This document shows, piece after piece, positions 34,639 to 47,800 of a stretch of DNA of 64,000 nt. Source of the DNA: Rhizophagus irregularis (lineage: Eukaryota > Glomeromycota > Glomeromycetes > Glomerales > Glomeraceae); the NCBI RefSeq assembly GCF_026210795.1, contig NC_089449.1, positions 3,472,001 through 3,536,000 on the forward strand. Reading direction: 5' to 3'. How positions within the stretch are numbered: the stretch's first letter is position 1; each line of letters begins with the position of its first letter. The notes beneath the pieces are model-generated. The model saw nothing but the letters and a program-made list of their open reading frames with translations. It had not been told where the DNA came from and did no database searches. The translations under genes and the position numbers were made by a program.

Positions 34639-37600
34639 TTGAAATGTATTTTTTTGAATAATAAAATCAAAGATGACTTAGTAATAATATAAACTACAAA
34701 AAAATTTTAATTAAATAATTCAGATTAGCTTACTTTACATAAACTACAACAAAATTAATTAATTAATTAATTCAGTTTAGCTTACTCTATTTGTAATAAT
34801 ATAAACTATAATTAAATAATTCAGATTAGCTTACTCTACTTTATCTAAAGCAAAATAAAATCCTCTATTCTGCATAATATTGCTAAATATAAAAGATTTC
34901 CCTATCAACTGAATAGAAAAAATTTTTTTATCGTTAATTTTATTTGCATACTAGAATAAATTGATATAGTTAATTATAAAACTAATTATCCCGCTTTATT
35001 ACATCTATAGTTGTGAGTTTTATTTAAAATGATAATTGGAGGAGTAACATTATACGAAAAAAAATGCGAAGTCAAATTTATGACAGTCAAGCAAATTGAT
35101 ATTTACTATCAATTCTTCAAATTCCAATCATATTGGAAGCTTTCATGCTCTAAAGCAATATATTCGAGCTAATTATTTATTTATTTTATGTAAAGCCAGA
35201 CAGACTATTGAACAGGACATATCCCAGACATGCGTTATCCTACTTCTAGCTATCATCCATCAACGAAAAAACAGCAACACTGAATTACGGAATATACTTA
35301 TGCAAAATTTCTTCGTCCATGCAGTAGATCACTAGAAGAGATATCAATTTTGTATTGTTGGACAATATCAACTGCGGAGAAACACGCCTAAAGGGTAAGT
35401 GGATAACGGATATCTATTTGAGTAAATGACAACAATGGCATCCCAATATTTCTGTACCTGATTAATGAAATTTAAGTCATGTGTTCCACTGCGGAAATGA
35501 ATATAAGTGGACAACTTTCCATAAGTCAATCATGTGATACTTTATCTGTGAAACAAGACAACTGTGACTCAAGGGTTACGGTCTCGTAATTTGGATAATT
35601 TTCATCCGTAAATTGAGTAATGTGTTTATCTCGTAATTTCTTCATACCGTTAGTGTTAGTCTCTTTCGAAAGCAAATGGGAAATGGTAACACTGAATTCC
35701 AGCAATATATTTATAGTATATGCAACCAAAATGTGTTCGTAACTATTCCGTGAGAAAGGTACCCATTTTTATTATATCCTATTGTTATGTGATGTTACAA
35801 AAAACAAAAAGACTAACAGTCTACGTTAATAACCAGGGAATATCATTATGAACACATTTCCTAAAACCTTTGCAGAGGAAGTTCTACCCAGAGGGTACAA
35901 AGTAGAAACTACATTTCTAGTTATATAGATTTTTTTACGTTTAAGGAACTCTGCTGCTTGGTACTAACGATTATATGGATATGTTCTAAGTTTAGCGGTC
36001 TATCCTTATCAAAATAAGTGGTAATAGGTTTCATTGTATTTAATTGTTCCACACTCAAATCATTGTCTTTCAGATAATATTTGATGTTTTCTAGACGAAT
36101 TTGGTCATGGAGTTTAAAAGGAGTAACTCGTTGCTAGGAGTTTCCGCATATACCGGATTAGGAATCAACCGTTCTTTTATTAGTGGTTGGAGGAAAGTAC
36201 ACTGATCATCTTTGTAAAATTTGAGTCCAAAAGTCCTTTCACCATTAACATTTCGTTCTTTGCCATACAATGGAAGAATATTGAAGCTAAAAACATCGTC
36301 GGTTGTCTTGATGTTTGTCATTGTGTTCCTATGGAATAATGATTGAAAATGTGAAGAACATATTCCGTTAAAGTTTACAAGTGAGTTTTTTTTTGACTGC
36401 GAAGCACCCATATCAATGTGTATTACTTACCAGATGTATAGTTGTTCAATTTCTTTGGCAGATGGGTGAAAAAATATTGTGGTTGCTCAGATAAATCTCG
36501 TGTACTGCACACTTTTGCAGATTAGAACAAACAGGCATTTACTGCAGTGAAGAATATAAATGGACAACAGAACGGAGATGACTGTGACCTTGGTTCACGT
36601 TCTCGTTATTGAGACATGTTTTGCTTGAAACCTATTAAGTTAGTTCTAGAACTTTTTTACGAATAAGACTCCTTACAAAAAAATAAATTAAATATTTGTA
36701 TTTTGTACATGTAGCAAAGTATTATCGATAACCAAGATAACTCTTCTTTGCTACTAAAGAGAGTCCTTTACTAACGGTGAAGGACGTTGAGCCCCACCTC
36801 CTGGGGAAGTTTCTTCTCTTGTAGTACTTGTATGGAAACATATAGGTTAAATGCGGGTGGCGATTCCGAACATTCATTGCAACTTCATGATTTCTTCATA
36901 GTCTTATAGTAAGTCATGAAGATTTTTTGTCCACATTTTGTTATCATTCATCTGCAGCATGACCAGCCTGCCACATAACTACGCTTATTTATCATCGACA
37001 TAACCATCAACATAATCATACATAATCACCAATTATTGATAATAAAATCCATCTGCAGACAAGTAGTTACCAAAAAGTATAGACACATAATGTAGTCATT
37101 AGAAAAATGTATGAATACTGCACGAAGGATAAGCAACCGACAGCACTAATACAAAAAGTATAAATTTATTGCACCATCATTACAAAAAGGATCACATGAA
37201 AACAATGGTAAAATGTACAAACAACATTTCCAAGGTAACGTAGACATACTATCGTTTTTGTAAGTGAACCACTGTTATTCAACAAGTAGTTGTTCTGTAA
37301 ATATCATACGATTATAGGAGGACATAATTTACAATGCAGCTAATGATTTTAACATTGGTACTATCGTTACCAAAATGTTAGTAGTACAACAAGTTTCAAC
37401 CACATTTCCCATGTTTTCAACATCGTTACTAACGAAACAGGTGTGAGCGGGCTCAGTTATGTTCACGTGTTACTCTGAGCTGACCGTTTAGTGAAATGCA
37501 ACATTAATGAGTCTAAGGACAGCCGAGACAGAATACCTGAAGAGCACTTCTTTGCTATATGCATATTAACAGAACGGTACTTCGCAACTAGCTATTTTGC

Positions 37601-37887
37601 CTAGAGGGAACAAACATCAATCAATCGCCAGAACGATTCAGCCATCGATAACCTCAGTACTGTAGATAGTAAGCAGACAATTACTTATGCGACTCTTGTC
37701 TGTTAGAAATGTAACGATCATTAGTTCAGGAATGTCTATCAACTGGTAATTATTAGGAATAATCAGTCAGAGACTGCTCGAAAAGCAAAATATAAAAAAT
37801 AATGAAAGAAAATGCAACCCTGCTTATATATTTTTATACAGAGTGTATTAATTGATGAGTGACACAGAATTCTACCTCGTACATGAG
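34639..37887. other. Island interior, few supported genes
   Basis: Between the deaminase-like gene and the first modular palindrome. Apart from the 106-aa ORF at 36091-36411, only short ORFs without recognisable domains occur. Local repeats: the tandem-like TTTAATTAAATAATTCAGATTAGCTTACT at 34710-34840 (three copies), and CTGC(G/A)G..GAATATAA(G/A)TGGACAAC at 35488 and 36543. TTATTGATAATAAAATCCATCTG at 37034 recurs at 49482. Confidence 0.4.
36091..36411 (-). CDS. Small orphan protein with N-myristoylation signal (106 aa)
   Basis: Complete ORF starting MGASQSKKNSLVNFNG. Gly2, Ser6 and the following Lys pair fit the consensus for N-terminal myristoylation, which would tether the protein to membranes. 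No membrane helix is visible. The rest (YGKERNVNGERTFGLKFYKD, ending LLLLNSMTKFV) is not recognised. Myristoylated MGxSxSK starts are known in some large-DNA-virus membrane proteins as well as in cellular proteins, so this is only weak support for a viral source. A chance ORF cannot be excluded. Confidence 0.4.
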   Translation of the reverse strand: MGASQSKKNSLVNFNGICSSHFQSLFHRNTMTNIKTTDDVFSFNILPLYGKERNVNGERTFGLKFYKDDQCTFLQPLIKERLIPNPVYAETPSNELLLLNSMTKFV

Positions 37888-37959
37888 CGTCTTACCCTAT
37901 GAACGTAGGTTCCTAGGACCTCCTCTGTTGATAGCATGGTTGAGCGATAAGACACTCAG
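37888..37959 (+). repeat. Modular palindromic repeat, type A, copy 1
   Basis: Contains GCGTCTTACCCTATGAACG, TAGGTTCCTAGGACCTCC and GCATGGTTGAGCGATAAGAC. This is the first of at least six type A copies. Confidence 0.8.
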
Positions 37960-38005
37960 TCTAAAGACTAATTTCATGGAATGGGCTATTTCTTTGAAAG
38001 GCTAC

Positions 38006-38086
38006 GCCAAGCCCCTCGTTCCTCGAAAAATCACTTCCCTTGGAAGGTCCATTACATGGACTGGAGAATTTTTCTGTATACATTTG
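38006..38086 (+). repeat. Dispersed repeat, type C, copy 1
   Basis: CCAAGCCCCTCGTTCCTCG, AAAAATCACTTCCCTTGGAA, GGTCCATTACATGGACTGGA. The same roughly 70-bp block occurs inverted at 57191-57260, where it is again bordered by type A modules. Confidence 0.8.
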
Positions 38087-38307
38087 TCTATTATTCACTT
38101 ACGTAATTGACATCTGAGGGGAGTTTTATTTTGCTCTTCGAGCAGTCTCTGACTGACCTGTGTTGCCTACGTCATCTCTCCCAAAGGGAGATGCTTTTCA
38201 CGTCTACGTTATTCTTCTGCAGTCGCTCAAAGTCACATGATTTCCGAGACAGCCTGTCCCAGAAATTACAGAACGGTATGATCTGTAAAAATTTCAACGA
38301 CCAGAAC

Positions 38308-38369
38308 TATGAACCCAGGTTCCTAGGACCTCCTATGTAAAGAGCGTGGTTGAGCGGCAAGACGCTCAG
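38308..38369 (+). repeat. Modular palindromic repeat, type A, copy 2
   Basis: TATGAACCCAGGTTCCTAGG, ACCTCC, then GCGTGGTTGAGCGGCAAGAC and GCTCAG. The full arm order is the same as in copy 1. Confidence 0.85.
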
Positions 38370-38937
38370 AACATTGATCGCCCAAATTTCTTGGCAAAAT
38401 CTCTTGGCAAATCCTTTCATTTTGGTGGGACAAGGCGGGAGATTTATTTCAGAAAAGAAAATGTGACAATAGCAGTATTGGGTTACGGTATGTTGGTAAT
38501 GGTGTGCTGGTAATGATGAATTGGTAACAATATGTTTTGGCATTGACGACTAAGATATGCACGTTGTGCTGGCAACGATGGGGTATTGTAATGCTGGTGG
38601 TCAGAACGAGTAATAATGGTAATTACGTTCATGTAATTCCGCCCAGTTTTACGTGAAGCTGAACAATTGTTCTGTAACTATCATCTAGACTATTGGTCTT
38701 CCAATTTTGTTCAAGTAATTCGTTTACAAATTACGAAAGATATAAGTATTTACAACGGGCCTCACCCAACAAACGTTACCAAAGCTTACACTTTTGAACG
38801 CATTCTGTACGATGTGGGCTTATCCTGTATGATTTAGCATCCTTTAGGTAAATCTCTTCACTTTGGTCAAAAATTCATACATACTTTTCTTTACTTCGTA
38901 GCTCTGCTAGAGTTCCTCCGGAATAGCGCCTTGCAGG
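38370..38937. other. Island sequence left of the CACTA element
   Basis: No ORF with coding character. Ends with the AGG target duplication (38935-38937) next to the CACTA terminal repeat. Confidence 0.5.
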
Positions 38938-39124
38938 CACAGGTCGAACAGATGTCATTGTCGCAAAATTTGCCTGGAATTTTTCTGGCAAATTGAGAAT
39001 TATCCCGGTAAATTGAGGTAAATTGTGTTACAATTTTGGGATAATGGAGGTCTTACAATTTGGCAAATTTTGTCAAAATGGCGACAATCCTACACAATTC
39101 CTAATTCAAATGTTGAGAAATTTT

Positions 39125-40405
39125 TCAGAAATTTTAGTCAAATTTTTAGTAATTTTATGCAAACGTAATGAAAATTGTGGTGAATTTAGTCAAAATTTTT
39201 AGTAATGTTATGTAAACGAAGTGCAAATTGTGGTGAATTTAGTCAAATTTTTAGTAATGTTATGTAAACGTAATGCAAATTGTGGTGAATTTAGTCAAAT
39301 TTTTAGTAATGTTATGTAAACGTAATGTAAATTGTGGTGAATTTAGTCAAATTTTTAGTAATGTTATGTAAACGTAATGAAAATTGTGGTGAATTTAGTC
39401 AAATTTTTAGTAATGTTATGTAAACGAAGTGCAAATTGTGGTGAATTTAGTCAAATTTTTAGTAATGTTATGTAAACGTAATGAAAATTGTGGTGAATTT
39501 AGTCAAATTTTTAGTAATGTTATGTAAACGAAGTGCAAATTGTGGTGAATTTAGGTAAATTTTTAGTAATGTTATGTAAACGTAATGCAAATTGTAGTGA
39601 ATTTAGTCAAATTTTTAGTAATGTTATGTAAACGTAATGAAAATTGTGGTGAATTTAGTCAAAATTTTTAGTAATGTTATGTAAACGAAGTGCAAATTGT
39701 GGTGAATTTAGGTAAATTTTTAGTAATGTTATGTAAACGTAATGCAAATTGTAGTGAATTTAGTCAAATTTTTAGTAATTTTATGTAAACGTAATGAAAA
39801 TTGTGGTGAATTTAGTCAAAATTTTTAGTAATGTTATGTAAACGAAGTGCAAATTGTGGTGAATTTAGTCAAATTTTTAGTAATGTTATGTAAACGTAAT
39901 GCAAATTGTAGTGAATTTAGTCAAATTTTTAGTAATTTTATGTAAACGTAATGAAAATTGTGGTGAATTTAGTCAAATTTTTAGTAATGTTATGTAAACG
40001 AAGTGCAAATTGTAATGAATTTAGGTAAATTTTTAGTAATTTTATGTAAACGAAGTGCAAATTGTGGTAAATTTAGTTAAATTTTTAGTAATGTTATGTA
40101 AACGTAATGAAAATTGTGGTGAATTTAGTCAAATTTTTAGTAATGTTATGTAAACGTAATGAAAATTGTGGTGAATTTAGTCAAATTTTTAGTAATTTTA
40201 TGTAAACGAAGTGCAAATTGTGGTGAATTTAGTCAAATTTTTAGTAATGTTATGTAAACGAAGTGCAAATTGTGGTGAATTTAGTCAAATTTTTAGTAAT
40301 GTTATGTAAACGTAATGCAAATTGTGGTAAATTTAGTCAAATTTTTAGTAATGTTATGTAAACGTAATGCAAATTGTGGTGAATTTAGGTAAATTTTTAG
40401 TAATG
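39125..40405. repeat. Left subterminal tandem array of the CACTA element, about 52-bp unit
   Basis: About 24 copies of GTAATGTTATGTAAACG-(TAATG or AAGTG)-(C/A)AAATTGTGGTGAATTTAG-TCAAATTTTTA. Two alternating variants (GTAATGAAAATTG and GAAGTGCAAATTG) give a higher-order pattern. In CACTA elements such arrays bind the accessory protein. Confidence 0.9.
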
Positions 40406-40510
40406 ACGCCAAATTTACCAAATTTGAAATAAAAATTGTCAAAAATATTACATATATTTTGATATTTATTATATAATCCATTAATATCCCTACATATTCT
40501 TCCTACACCC

Positions 40511-42673
40511 TTACTGTTCTTTTTCTTTTTCTTTTGAGGTTCTCTTAGGAACATTATCATGAATATGTTCCTGTTCTTGGGACGATGGTTTGGATGATGA
40601 TTTTTTATTTGTTTTTTTCGATTGATCACGCATGTTGTCAATAACTTCCTGCAATTCATCAAGTGCTTCGTTGTTTTTGTTTGTGGATTTTTTATTTTTT
40701 GAAATTCTTTTTGATGATCATGTTTGTTGAGGTGTTTTCCTTTTTAGTAGCGATGATGGGGTTTTTGCGGTGTTAATGGTGGGGTTTTGGAGGATTGTTT
40801 AGATCGTTTGTTTGATCGTCATCCTGATGTCTGTGATAATGACGTTTCCTCTTGCTCCGGCTCGTTTACCTCATCCTCACCCTCTTCTTCTTCATCAGAT
40901 TCAGCATTTATATCTAATTTATCGACGTTGAGACCTTAAAAGAAAAATTTAAAAAATTTTCTAAAAATTCCATTCCATAAAAAAAAAAAAGAGAACAGTA
41001 ATACCCAATTACCATAACTTTGTTGACTTTGTTGACTTTATTGACTTTGTTGACTTTGTTCCTCCTCTTCGCTATCTGATTCCGACTCATCATCTGACTC
41101 TTCGTCAATAGATTTATGGACTGAGGGAGATTCTCGCTTTCCGTCTTTAAGTGTCCACCAAATTAAATTTGGTGGTGCTTTCTTATTTTTCCAAAATTCA
41201 TCTTTAAGGATACGAGGACGTACTCTCTTATTTTCTGGAAAATATTTTTCCACGTACTCGTCAATTGAATGTAGAAGTTTCGTTAACTAAAAATAAACGT
41301 GTATTAGAAATAGATAAACTTCTATTGTTTTTGGGTTTGGCATTTTTCCAAAATTCGAAAGCATGCAAGGAAATTGATATGTCGAGATTTGGCGAAACCA
41401 GAAGCACCAATCACGTATCGATAAAGACATTTTAGTGTCACTGCGCATAAACATAATGAATTGTCTGACTTACTTCATCAGATCTCCATGATAATTTGTA
41501 AACAAAAAGGTTTTTGCGGTCTGTGGATGCGTTTGGATCATTCTCCAGATCACTCTCTTCAGGAGAGTGGTATTCGTTCTTGTTTAATATTTCATTAATA
41601 TCCTTGATCCCGCGTTTTTTAAAAGATTTTTGATAATCAGGGTGATTCTTCATGGCTAATGCGCCCTTCATCCTTCGATCCCGTTTCTGAAATTAAAATA
41701 ACTATTAGTAATTTTCAATATTACCTAAAAATTTGGAACTTGATTAACTTACTTCTGATAAACGGTTGATTATATGGCTCATTATTTTCTTTTGTTTTAT
41801 TTCTGCCTCGTTAAGCTGGCTTTCTTTCCATTTACGTCGGCCATTTTTATGCAAATCCGAGAACACATCCCGAACTATACTTAATGTTGCACGAATACCA
41901 CGTTGTTCAAGAAGTGATTGGATACGGGGATCAGATCCTTTTCCAATTGTGGTGCAATCTCGCCGAACTTCTTCGTATAATCGATGGAAATTAAATCGAT
42001 TTTTGCGCTACGAATTAGAATTTTAATTTCGTTCTATAAAATGAAAATTGATAAAATTAATGAGTTTAACCGTCACATAAATAATAAAAATATACCAAAC
42101 CAAACTTTTATTTCTTTTCGATGCTTCTTATTATATTGTTTTTGTGCTGTCTCTTGCAACGAATGTAGATCTTTTTCAGGGTATATTCCTCATTGTCTTG
42201 TTTATCAAGTTCATCTTCGTTATCGTCATCATCATCATCAACCTGAATATATTCTATTTGTCGATTTTGTCGTGAACATTCTTGTGAGTTCAGAGAACGC
42301 TCCAGCATTTTCATTATTTGCCCGAACCCAGTGGACATTTGTTCTTGAATTGACGACATTCCCCGTTCAAGTCGTGAAATACGTTCTTAATGTACAAAAA
42401 AATAGTAATTTTTAAATTAAGTTTGCTATTTAATCAAAATTTCGAATGATCTGCCAAATTATCCGCCAAAACGTAAATTATACCTTCAGTATCCAGACTT
42501 GATGACCTATTTAATCGATTACGATTGTGTATTTGGTCGATGGATTCGGCTGAATTTAAGTGTGATAAAGAGCGAACTGTCTGAATGCCCTGTCCATCAC
42601 GAGAAGCGTCGATAGATAAAGGAGAATGTAGTGTACGAATATGACGCGTTAACAAACTTCTTTTTTTGGTCAT
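40511..42673 (-). CDS. CACTA accessory (TnpA-like) protein gene, multi-exon
   Basis: Starts [20 protein letters not shown] at 42673; exon 1 ends at 42484 and the next starts at 42385 ([17 protein letters not shown], a coiled-coil-like stretch). An acidic run ([17 protein letters not shown]) follows. Then come [19 protein letters not shown], an intron, [40 protein letters not shown], an intron, [33 protein letters not shown], an intron, [20 protein letters not shown] with [14 protein letters not shown], and a last part with [20 protein letters not shown] ending [11 protein letters not shown] at 40511. One frame change between the acidic run and LHSLQ is not explained by an obvious intron. I recognise no DNA-binding domain. 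The function as subterminal-repeat binder is inferred from its place in the element. Confidence 0.6.
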
Positions 42674-43438
42674 TATCAGAAAAGAAATGAAGTAAAAGCT
42701 AGAAATGTGGAAGGAACGAACGTAAAATTGAAGAAACGTAAAGTAAAAAAGAGTTGAGTAAAAAAAAAATTAGAAAGGAACAAAGATAAAATAATTTGAA
42801 AATTGTAAAGACGATTTTAATGTAAAGGAACAAAAATTGCAAAATCGACGATTGTATTGTAAAAAAAAAATCACTCTTTATATATTTATTCCAATTAAAT
42901 GTTTTCTTCGCGTAATTGTTTGAAATAATTAAATAATTTTTGAATTGTTCTATTTTGGTAATCGCTGATTTTGGGAAATAGTTAAATAGTTAAATGATTT
43001 GAATTGTTCTATTTTGGTCATCGCTAATTTTGGAATTAATTAGCCAATCGCTAAGTATATTAAGAATATAATTAAGAATAATTTGGAATTTAATATATAA
43101 ATTTATACTATAAAAAGTTAAACAAGGAGTATACTGAAAGTTAAATTTTATTGTAGATCTGTCAAAATGTAACATATTCACTTTCGATTATGTATTGATC
43201 TACAATTGATGTATTGATGTTCGAAAAAAATATACAATTGATGTATTGATGTTCGAAAAAAATAAAAATGTATATATAATTGATGTATTGATGTTCGAAA
43301 AAAATAAAAATGTATATACAATTGATGTATTGATGTTCGAAAAAAAATAAAAATGTATCATCTGATTATTTATTACAGCGAAATGCTAGTATTTTGGTTA
43401 AATTCACATTTTGTAAAATTAAATCAAAATTTGAATAA
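42674..43438. promoter_or_regulatory. Central divergent promoter region of the CACTA element
   Basis: 765 bp between the two divergent start codons. It holds AATTGTTCTATTTTGGT(A/C)ATCGCT twice (42944, 43002). Near 43193-43355 about four copies of ACAATTGATGTATTGATGTT with CGAAAAAAATAAAAATGTAT form a tandem array of about 40-bp units. Promoter role inferred from position. Confidence 0.5.
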
Positions 43439-46400
43439 ATGATGAATGTTAATAAAAGACGTGATAGAACAAGAACTAAAGAAAAATGTTATTGTAATAA
43501 ATGCAACGGAAAGTATGTTGATCCAAGAACCAAACAAAAACATTTAATAAGTCTAAGTCTTGATGATGCAACTACTTCAAATGACCCAATGAGTATTGAA
43601 TCGTCATTCGTTAATGAAGAAATCTCTATCGACCCTCAAGAAAGCACATCATCATCAGAAAATTTGTCAACATTTTCTTCGAAAAGGAGAAAACGAAGCA
43701 GGTATAATACTTATTTGGACGGAGCGTGACACTCAAATGCAAAATATAAATGACAGTGATGATAACAATGACAGTAACGAAGAAACTGATAATTATGGCG
43801 ATAGCGATGATGGGGATAATAATGATGATAATGATGATGGGGATGATGGAGATGATAACGATGATAACGATGATAACGATGATGGGGATGATAGCGATGA
43901 TAACGATGATGGAGATGATAGCGATGATAACGATGATGGGGATGATAGCGATGATAACGATGATGGGGATGATAGTGATAATGGGGATGATGGGGATGAT
44001 GATGGCGAAGAAACCAACATTTTTGAAGATTACTCTCCACCGAATTATGATTTTCCAAACAATATTAATGAAAATCTGCAAAATATTGAAGATTGGATAA
44101 TTGTGTTTGTTTTGAAGTATCAAACTAGGTTTCGACTAGCAGATACCGCAATCGATACATTAATTAAATTCATCAAACATATTTTAACAAATTTTAATTA
44201 CGATCGTTTTAAAGATTTTCCTACTTCGTTGTATACTGCAAGAAAGAAATTAGGATTGAAGCATCAATTTGTCAAATTTTCCGTATGTCCTTTATGTCAC
44301 AAATTACATAATATAGATGAGGTTAAACAACACACAATCCAACAACACAAAGCAATAAAAAAATGTGATCATGTACAATTTCCAAATCATCGTTCACTTC
44401 GACAATGCAATGCTCCATTATCAGAACAAAAAGAACTAGACGATAGTAAAGTCGTTAATGCGCCATTATTAATTTATCCGATGCCCAGTATAAAAGAGCA
44501 ACTTTTACAAATGTATCAAAGGCCAAACTTTGAAAAAAATCTTAAATTATGGGCCGATAGAAGCGTTAACGACCGAGTCTTATGTGATGTATATGATGGT
44601 GAAATTTGGAAGAATTTCTCAAATAGTGGAATAATAGTGGATGATGAATCGGACGAACAAAGATTTTTTAATAAAGAACATGCAGATGATCATTTGGGTA
44701 TTATGATTAACGTCGATTGGTTTCAGCCATTTGAAAGGACAATTCATAGTTCTGGTGCTATATATGGAGCTATTTGCAATCTCCCAAGAGAATTGCGCTT
44801 TAAACCCGAAAATATGCTCATTTTAGGATTAATGCCAGGCCCTAATGAACCAAGCTTACATCAGATAAATCATTACTTGGCGCCAATTGTTGATCAATTT
44901 CAAACTTTTTGGGAAGGAGTGGGATTAGACCGAACTTCTGAACATTTATCCAGAAGATTGATAAAATGCGCAGTAATTGCTTGTTGCTGCGATATACCAG
45001 CTGCTAGAAAATTATGTGGCCATTATTCAGCCAATGTAAGCTGTCACAGATGCTTAAAGGTTGCAAGAAATAGAAATTTTAGTGGCATGGATGATATTGA
45101 CGAATGGTTTGTTGCTAAAAATGCGAATAGTCATCGAGAAATGGCTTTGGAATGGAGAAAATGTAAAAGCAACAAAGCTAAAAAAAGACATGCAAAGCAA
45201 TATCACGCGAGATGGTCAGAAATGCTCCGTTTGTTTTATTTCGACCTGATACGATTTTTACCTGTGGATCCGATGCATAATTTATTTATAGGAATTGCAT
45301 CATTTATCGTAAAACGGCTTTGGTTAGGACATGGTAAAATAAATATGGAGGATCTGACGAAAATTTAAAAAAACATGAACAATATTCATCCACCATCAGA
45401 AATCGGTCGAATTCCTCATAAAATAGATATTGGAGAAGGATTTTCCAATTTAACGGCTAACAAATGGAAAAATTTTTTCCTGATTTATGCCAGAGTCGTT
45501 CTTTGGGATTTTTGGACCAAGAAAATCAGAAAATCTTAGTACATTTCAGCCAAGCTTGTTCTATATTAGTCCGAAGGATTGTTACAATCAAAAATTTAGA
45601 TGACGCACATGAACATTTAATTGAAATTTTGAAACTTATCGAAACGAATTACGGAGAAGTTTCAATAACACCAAATTTACATCTTTCATTATACTTGAAT
45701 AAATGTTGTAAAGATTACGGTCCTCTTTACTCATTTTGGTGTTTCTCCTTTGAAAGGATGAATGGAATTCTTGGTTGGTATTTACAATAATATTATTCAA
45801 ATTATTCAGATTACTTACGATTTACAATTATACAGGGAGTTTACCTAATAGTAGACGAAAAATTGAACCGGAAATTATGCGATTTATGATGCAGAGTTCT
45901 CAAATTGAACGAAGATTCAACACATTGGCTCTAAATCATCAGACCATTTTTCAAATACTTGATTTAAATGATGATACAACTGACAATAACGAAAATGAAT
46001 CTCTCGAAAGTGAGGAATTACAGGCATTTTTAGACATATCCGAAAAGCTGGTTTCTGGCGGGGCAACAGGAACGGAGGATTATCCTGGAGAACTTTCAAG
46101 TCCGATAAAATTAAATGTCATATTACCGAATGATATTTTGGATTTACTAGTTGATTACTACAATCGCGCTTATGAAGAATATAATTTTAGCCGACCACGG
46201 TTAGATCCTTCTTCATCAACCGAAAATTACATTGCTGTAACTGGAAATATCACACAATGTGGCAGATTGCGCATCGGTGCAGAATATTTTGGGTCAATAT
46301 TATCCAAAAGGTATATTAGAAGCTCTTATATTTTAGCACGTTTTATAGAACAACGTGGAAATGATATAGACACATATCCCGGCCAGGTACAATTCTATTT

Positions 46401-46638
46401 CAAACATACAGTTCATCTTCCGAATGGTCCGACAGAACATTATTTGGCTTTTGTGAATTGGTATAAACCCGCTGCGACCGCAAACATCAGATTTCTTTTT
46501 TCCAGCGAAGATTCTGATGATTTTACGAATGATCCGGAACTTTGGAAAAAGGAGTTTTATAATTCTTCAGTTGATAGTATAATTCCGGTTCATCACATAT
46601 TAGGTAGATTTGTTCCAGCAAAATTTAAATACAAATGA
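43439..46638 (+). CDS. tnp2-type CACTA transposase
   Basis: N-terminal Cys motif (CYCNKCNGKYVDPRTKQKH) in the frame from 43439. A very acidic Asp/Asn/Gly run (43757-44010) precedes a Zn-like C-P-L-C-H segment (FSVCPLCHKLHNIDEVKQH). The tnp2 core follows: DEQRFFNKEHADDHLGIMIN, MLILGLMPGPNEPS, CCCDIPAARKLCGH, NVSCHRCL and VDPMHNLFIG. It continues in HPPSEIGRIPHKIDIGEGF, then SLYLNKCCKDYGPLYSFWCF and FERMNGILG. A 68-bp GT..AG intron leads to SLPNSRRKIEPEIMRFMM and a C-terminal region (HYLAFVNWYKPA) to 46638. Between the main pieces there are a frame change near 43700 (possibly an intron, CAG|GTATAATAC), a TAA at 45366 and a frame change near 45510. The copy may thus be non-functional. The enzyme would cut and join the element's ends. 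Confidence 0.85.
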
Positions 46639-46984
46639 ACTGAATACTTGGCCATTTTACCGTTAAATAGAAGATTTCACATTTAAATTTACCATAATAA
46701 ATAATTTTTTTTTTTTTGCGAAATTATCCGATTATTATAACAAATTATTCAATATTCAGTAAATAATGTCGCATTTTTTTAGTAAATGATCTAATTTTTC
46801 GATAAAATGTTACATCTTTCTAGAAAATGTCAACAAATGTACATTTTGCAAAAAAAGTATCGAAAAAAAATAACATTCTAACGAAAAATGTAACATTTGA
46901 CCAAAAAAACATGAAATTTACATGAAATTTGCTAAAAAATGCAGAATTTTCATAAAAAATGCACCATTTGGCAGAAAATCAGAA

Positions 46985-47800
46985 TATTTGACAAAATAAA
47001 GCAAAATTTGATTTTAATCGACAATGTTATAACAATGTTACGAAATGTTGTTACATGATATTACATTGGTGGCAAATGTGGAATTTTCATAAAAATGCTC
47101 CGTTTGTGAATATTTGACAAAAAAAAAGCAAAATTTGATTTTAATCGACAATGTTATAACAATGTTACGAAATGTTGTTACAATGATATTACATTGGTGG
47201 CAAATGTGGAATTTTCATAAAAAATGCACCATTTGGGAATATTTGACAAAAAAAAAGTAAAATTTGATTTTTAATTGACAATGTTATAACAATGTTACGA
47301 AATGTTGTTACAATGATATTACATTGGTGGCAAATGTGGAATTTTCATAAAAAATGCACCATTTGTGAATATTTGACAAAAAAAAAGCAAAATTTGATTT
47401 TAATCGACAATGTTATAACAATGTTACGAAATGTTGTTACAATGATATTACATTGGTGGCAAATGTGGAATTTTCATAAAAAATGCACCATTTGGAATAT
47501 TTGACAAAAAAAAGTAAAATTTGATTTTTAATTGACAATGTTATAACAATGTTACGAAATGTTGTTACAATGATATTACATTGGTGGCAAATGTGGAATT
47601 TTCATAAAAAATGCACCATTTGGGAATATTTGACAAAAAAAAAGCAAAATTTGATTTTAATTGACAATGTTATAACAATGTTATGAATGTTGTTACAATG
47701 ATATTACATTGGTGGCAAAATGCGGAATTTTCATAAAAATGCACCATTTGACAAAAAAAAAGCAAAATTTGATTTTAATTGACAATGTCGTGAAATGTTA
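46985..47800. repeat. Right subterminal tandem array of the CACTA element, about 128-bp unit
   Basis: Six copies, plus partial ones, of a unit with CGACAATGTTATAACAATG, TTACGAAATGTTGTTAC, ATATTACATTGGTGGCAAATG, TGGAATTTTCATAAAAAATG and CACCATTTGGGAATATTTGAC. Shorter, degenerate copies continue toward 47900. The AATGTTA core is shared with the left array although the units differ. Confidence 0.85.

Noticed and set aside
35526-35729. Short minus-strand ORF in the island
   Set aside because: No start context, domain or conservation clue; sequence around it shares non-coding repeats with 36540-36620.
38308-38369. tRNA gene, because TGGTTGAGCGGCAAG resembles an A box and AGGTTCCTAGGACC a B box
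   Set aside because: On either strand the two boxes are in the wrong order or orientation, and no cloverleaf with acceptor stem can be drawn.
39125-40405. CRISPR-like regular array
   Set aside because: The units are continuous, without unique spacers, and lie inside a CACTA transposon of a fungus; it is a subterminal tandem array.
43626-44123. Long antisense and alternative-frame ORFs over the Asp/Asn/Gly run
   Set aside because: They mirror the low-complexity GAT-rich coding repeat of the tnp2 gene (Ile-, His- and Ser-rich shadows).
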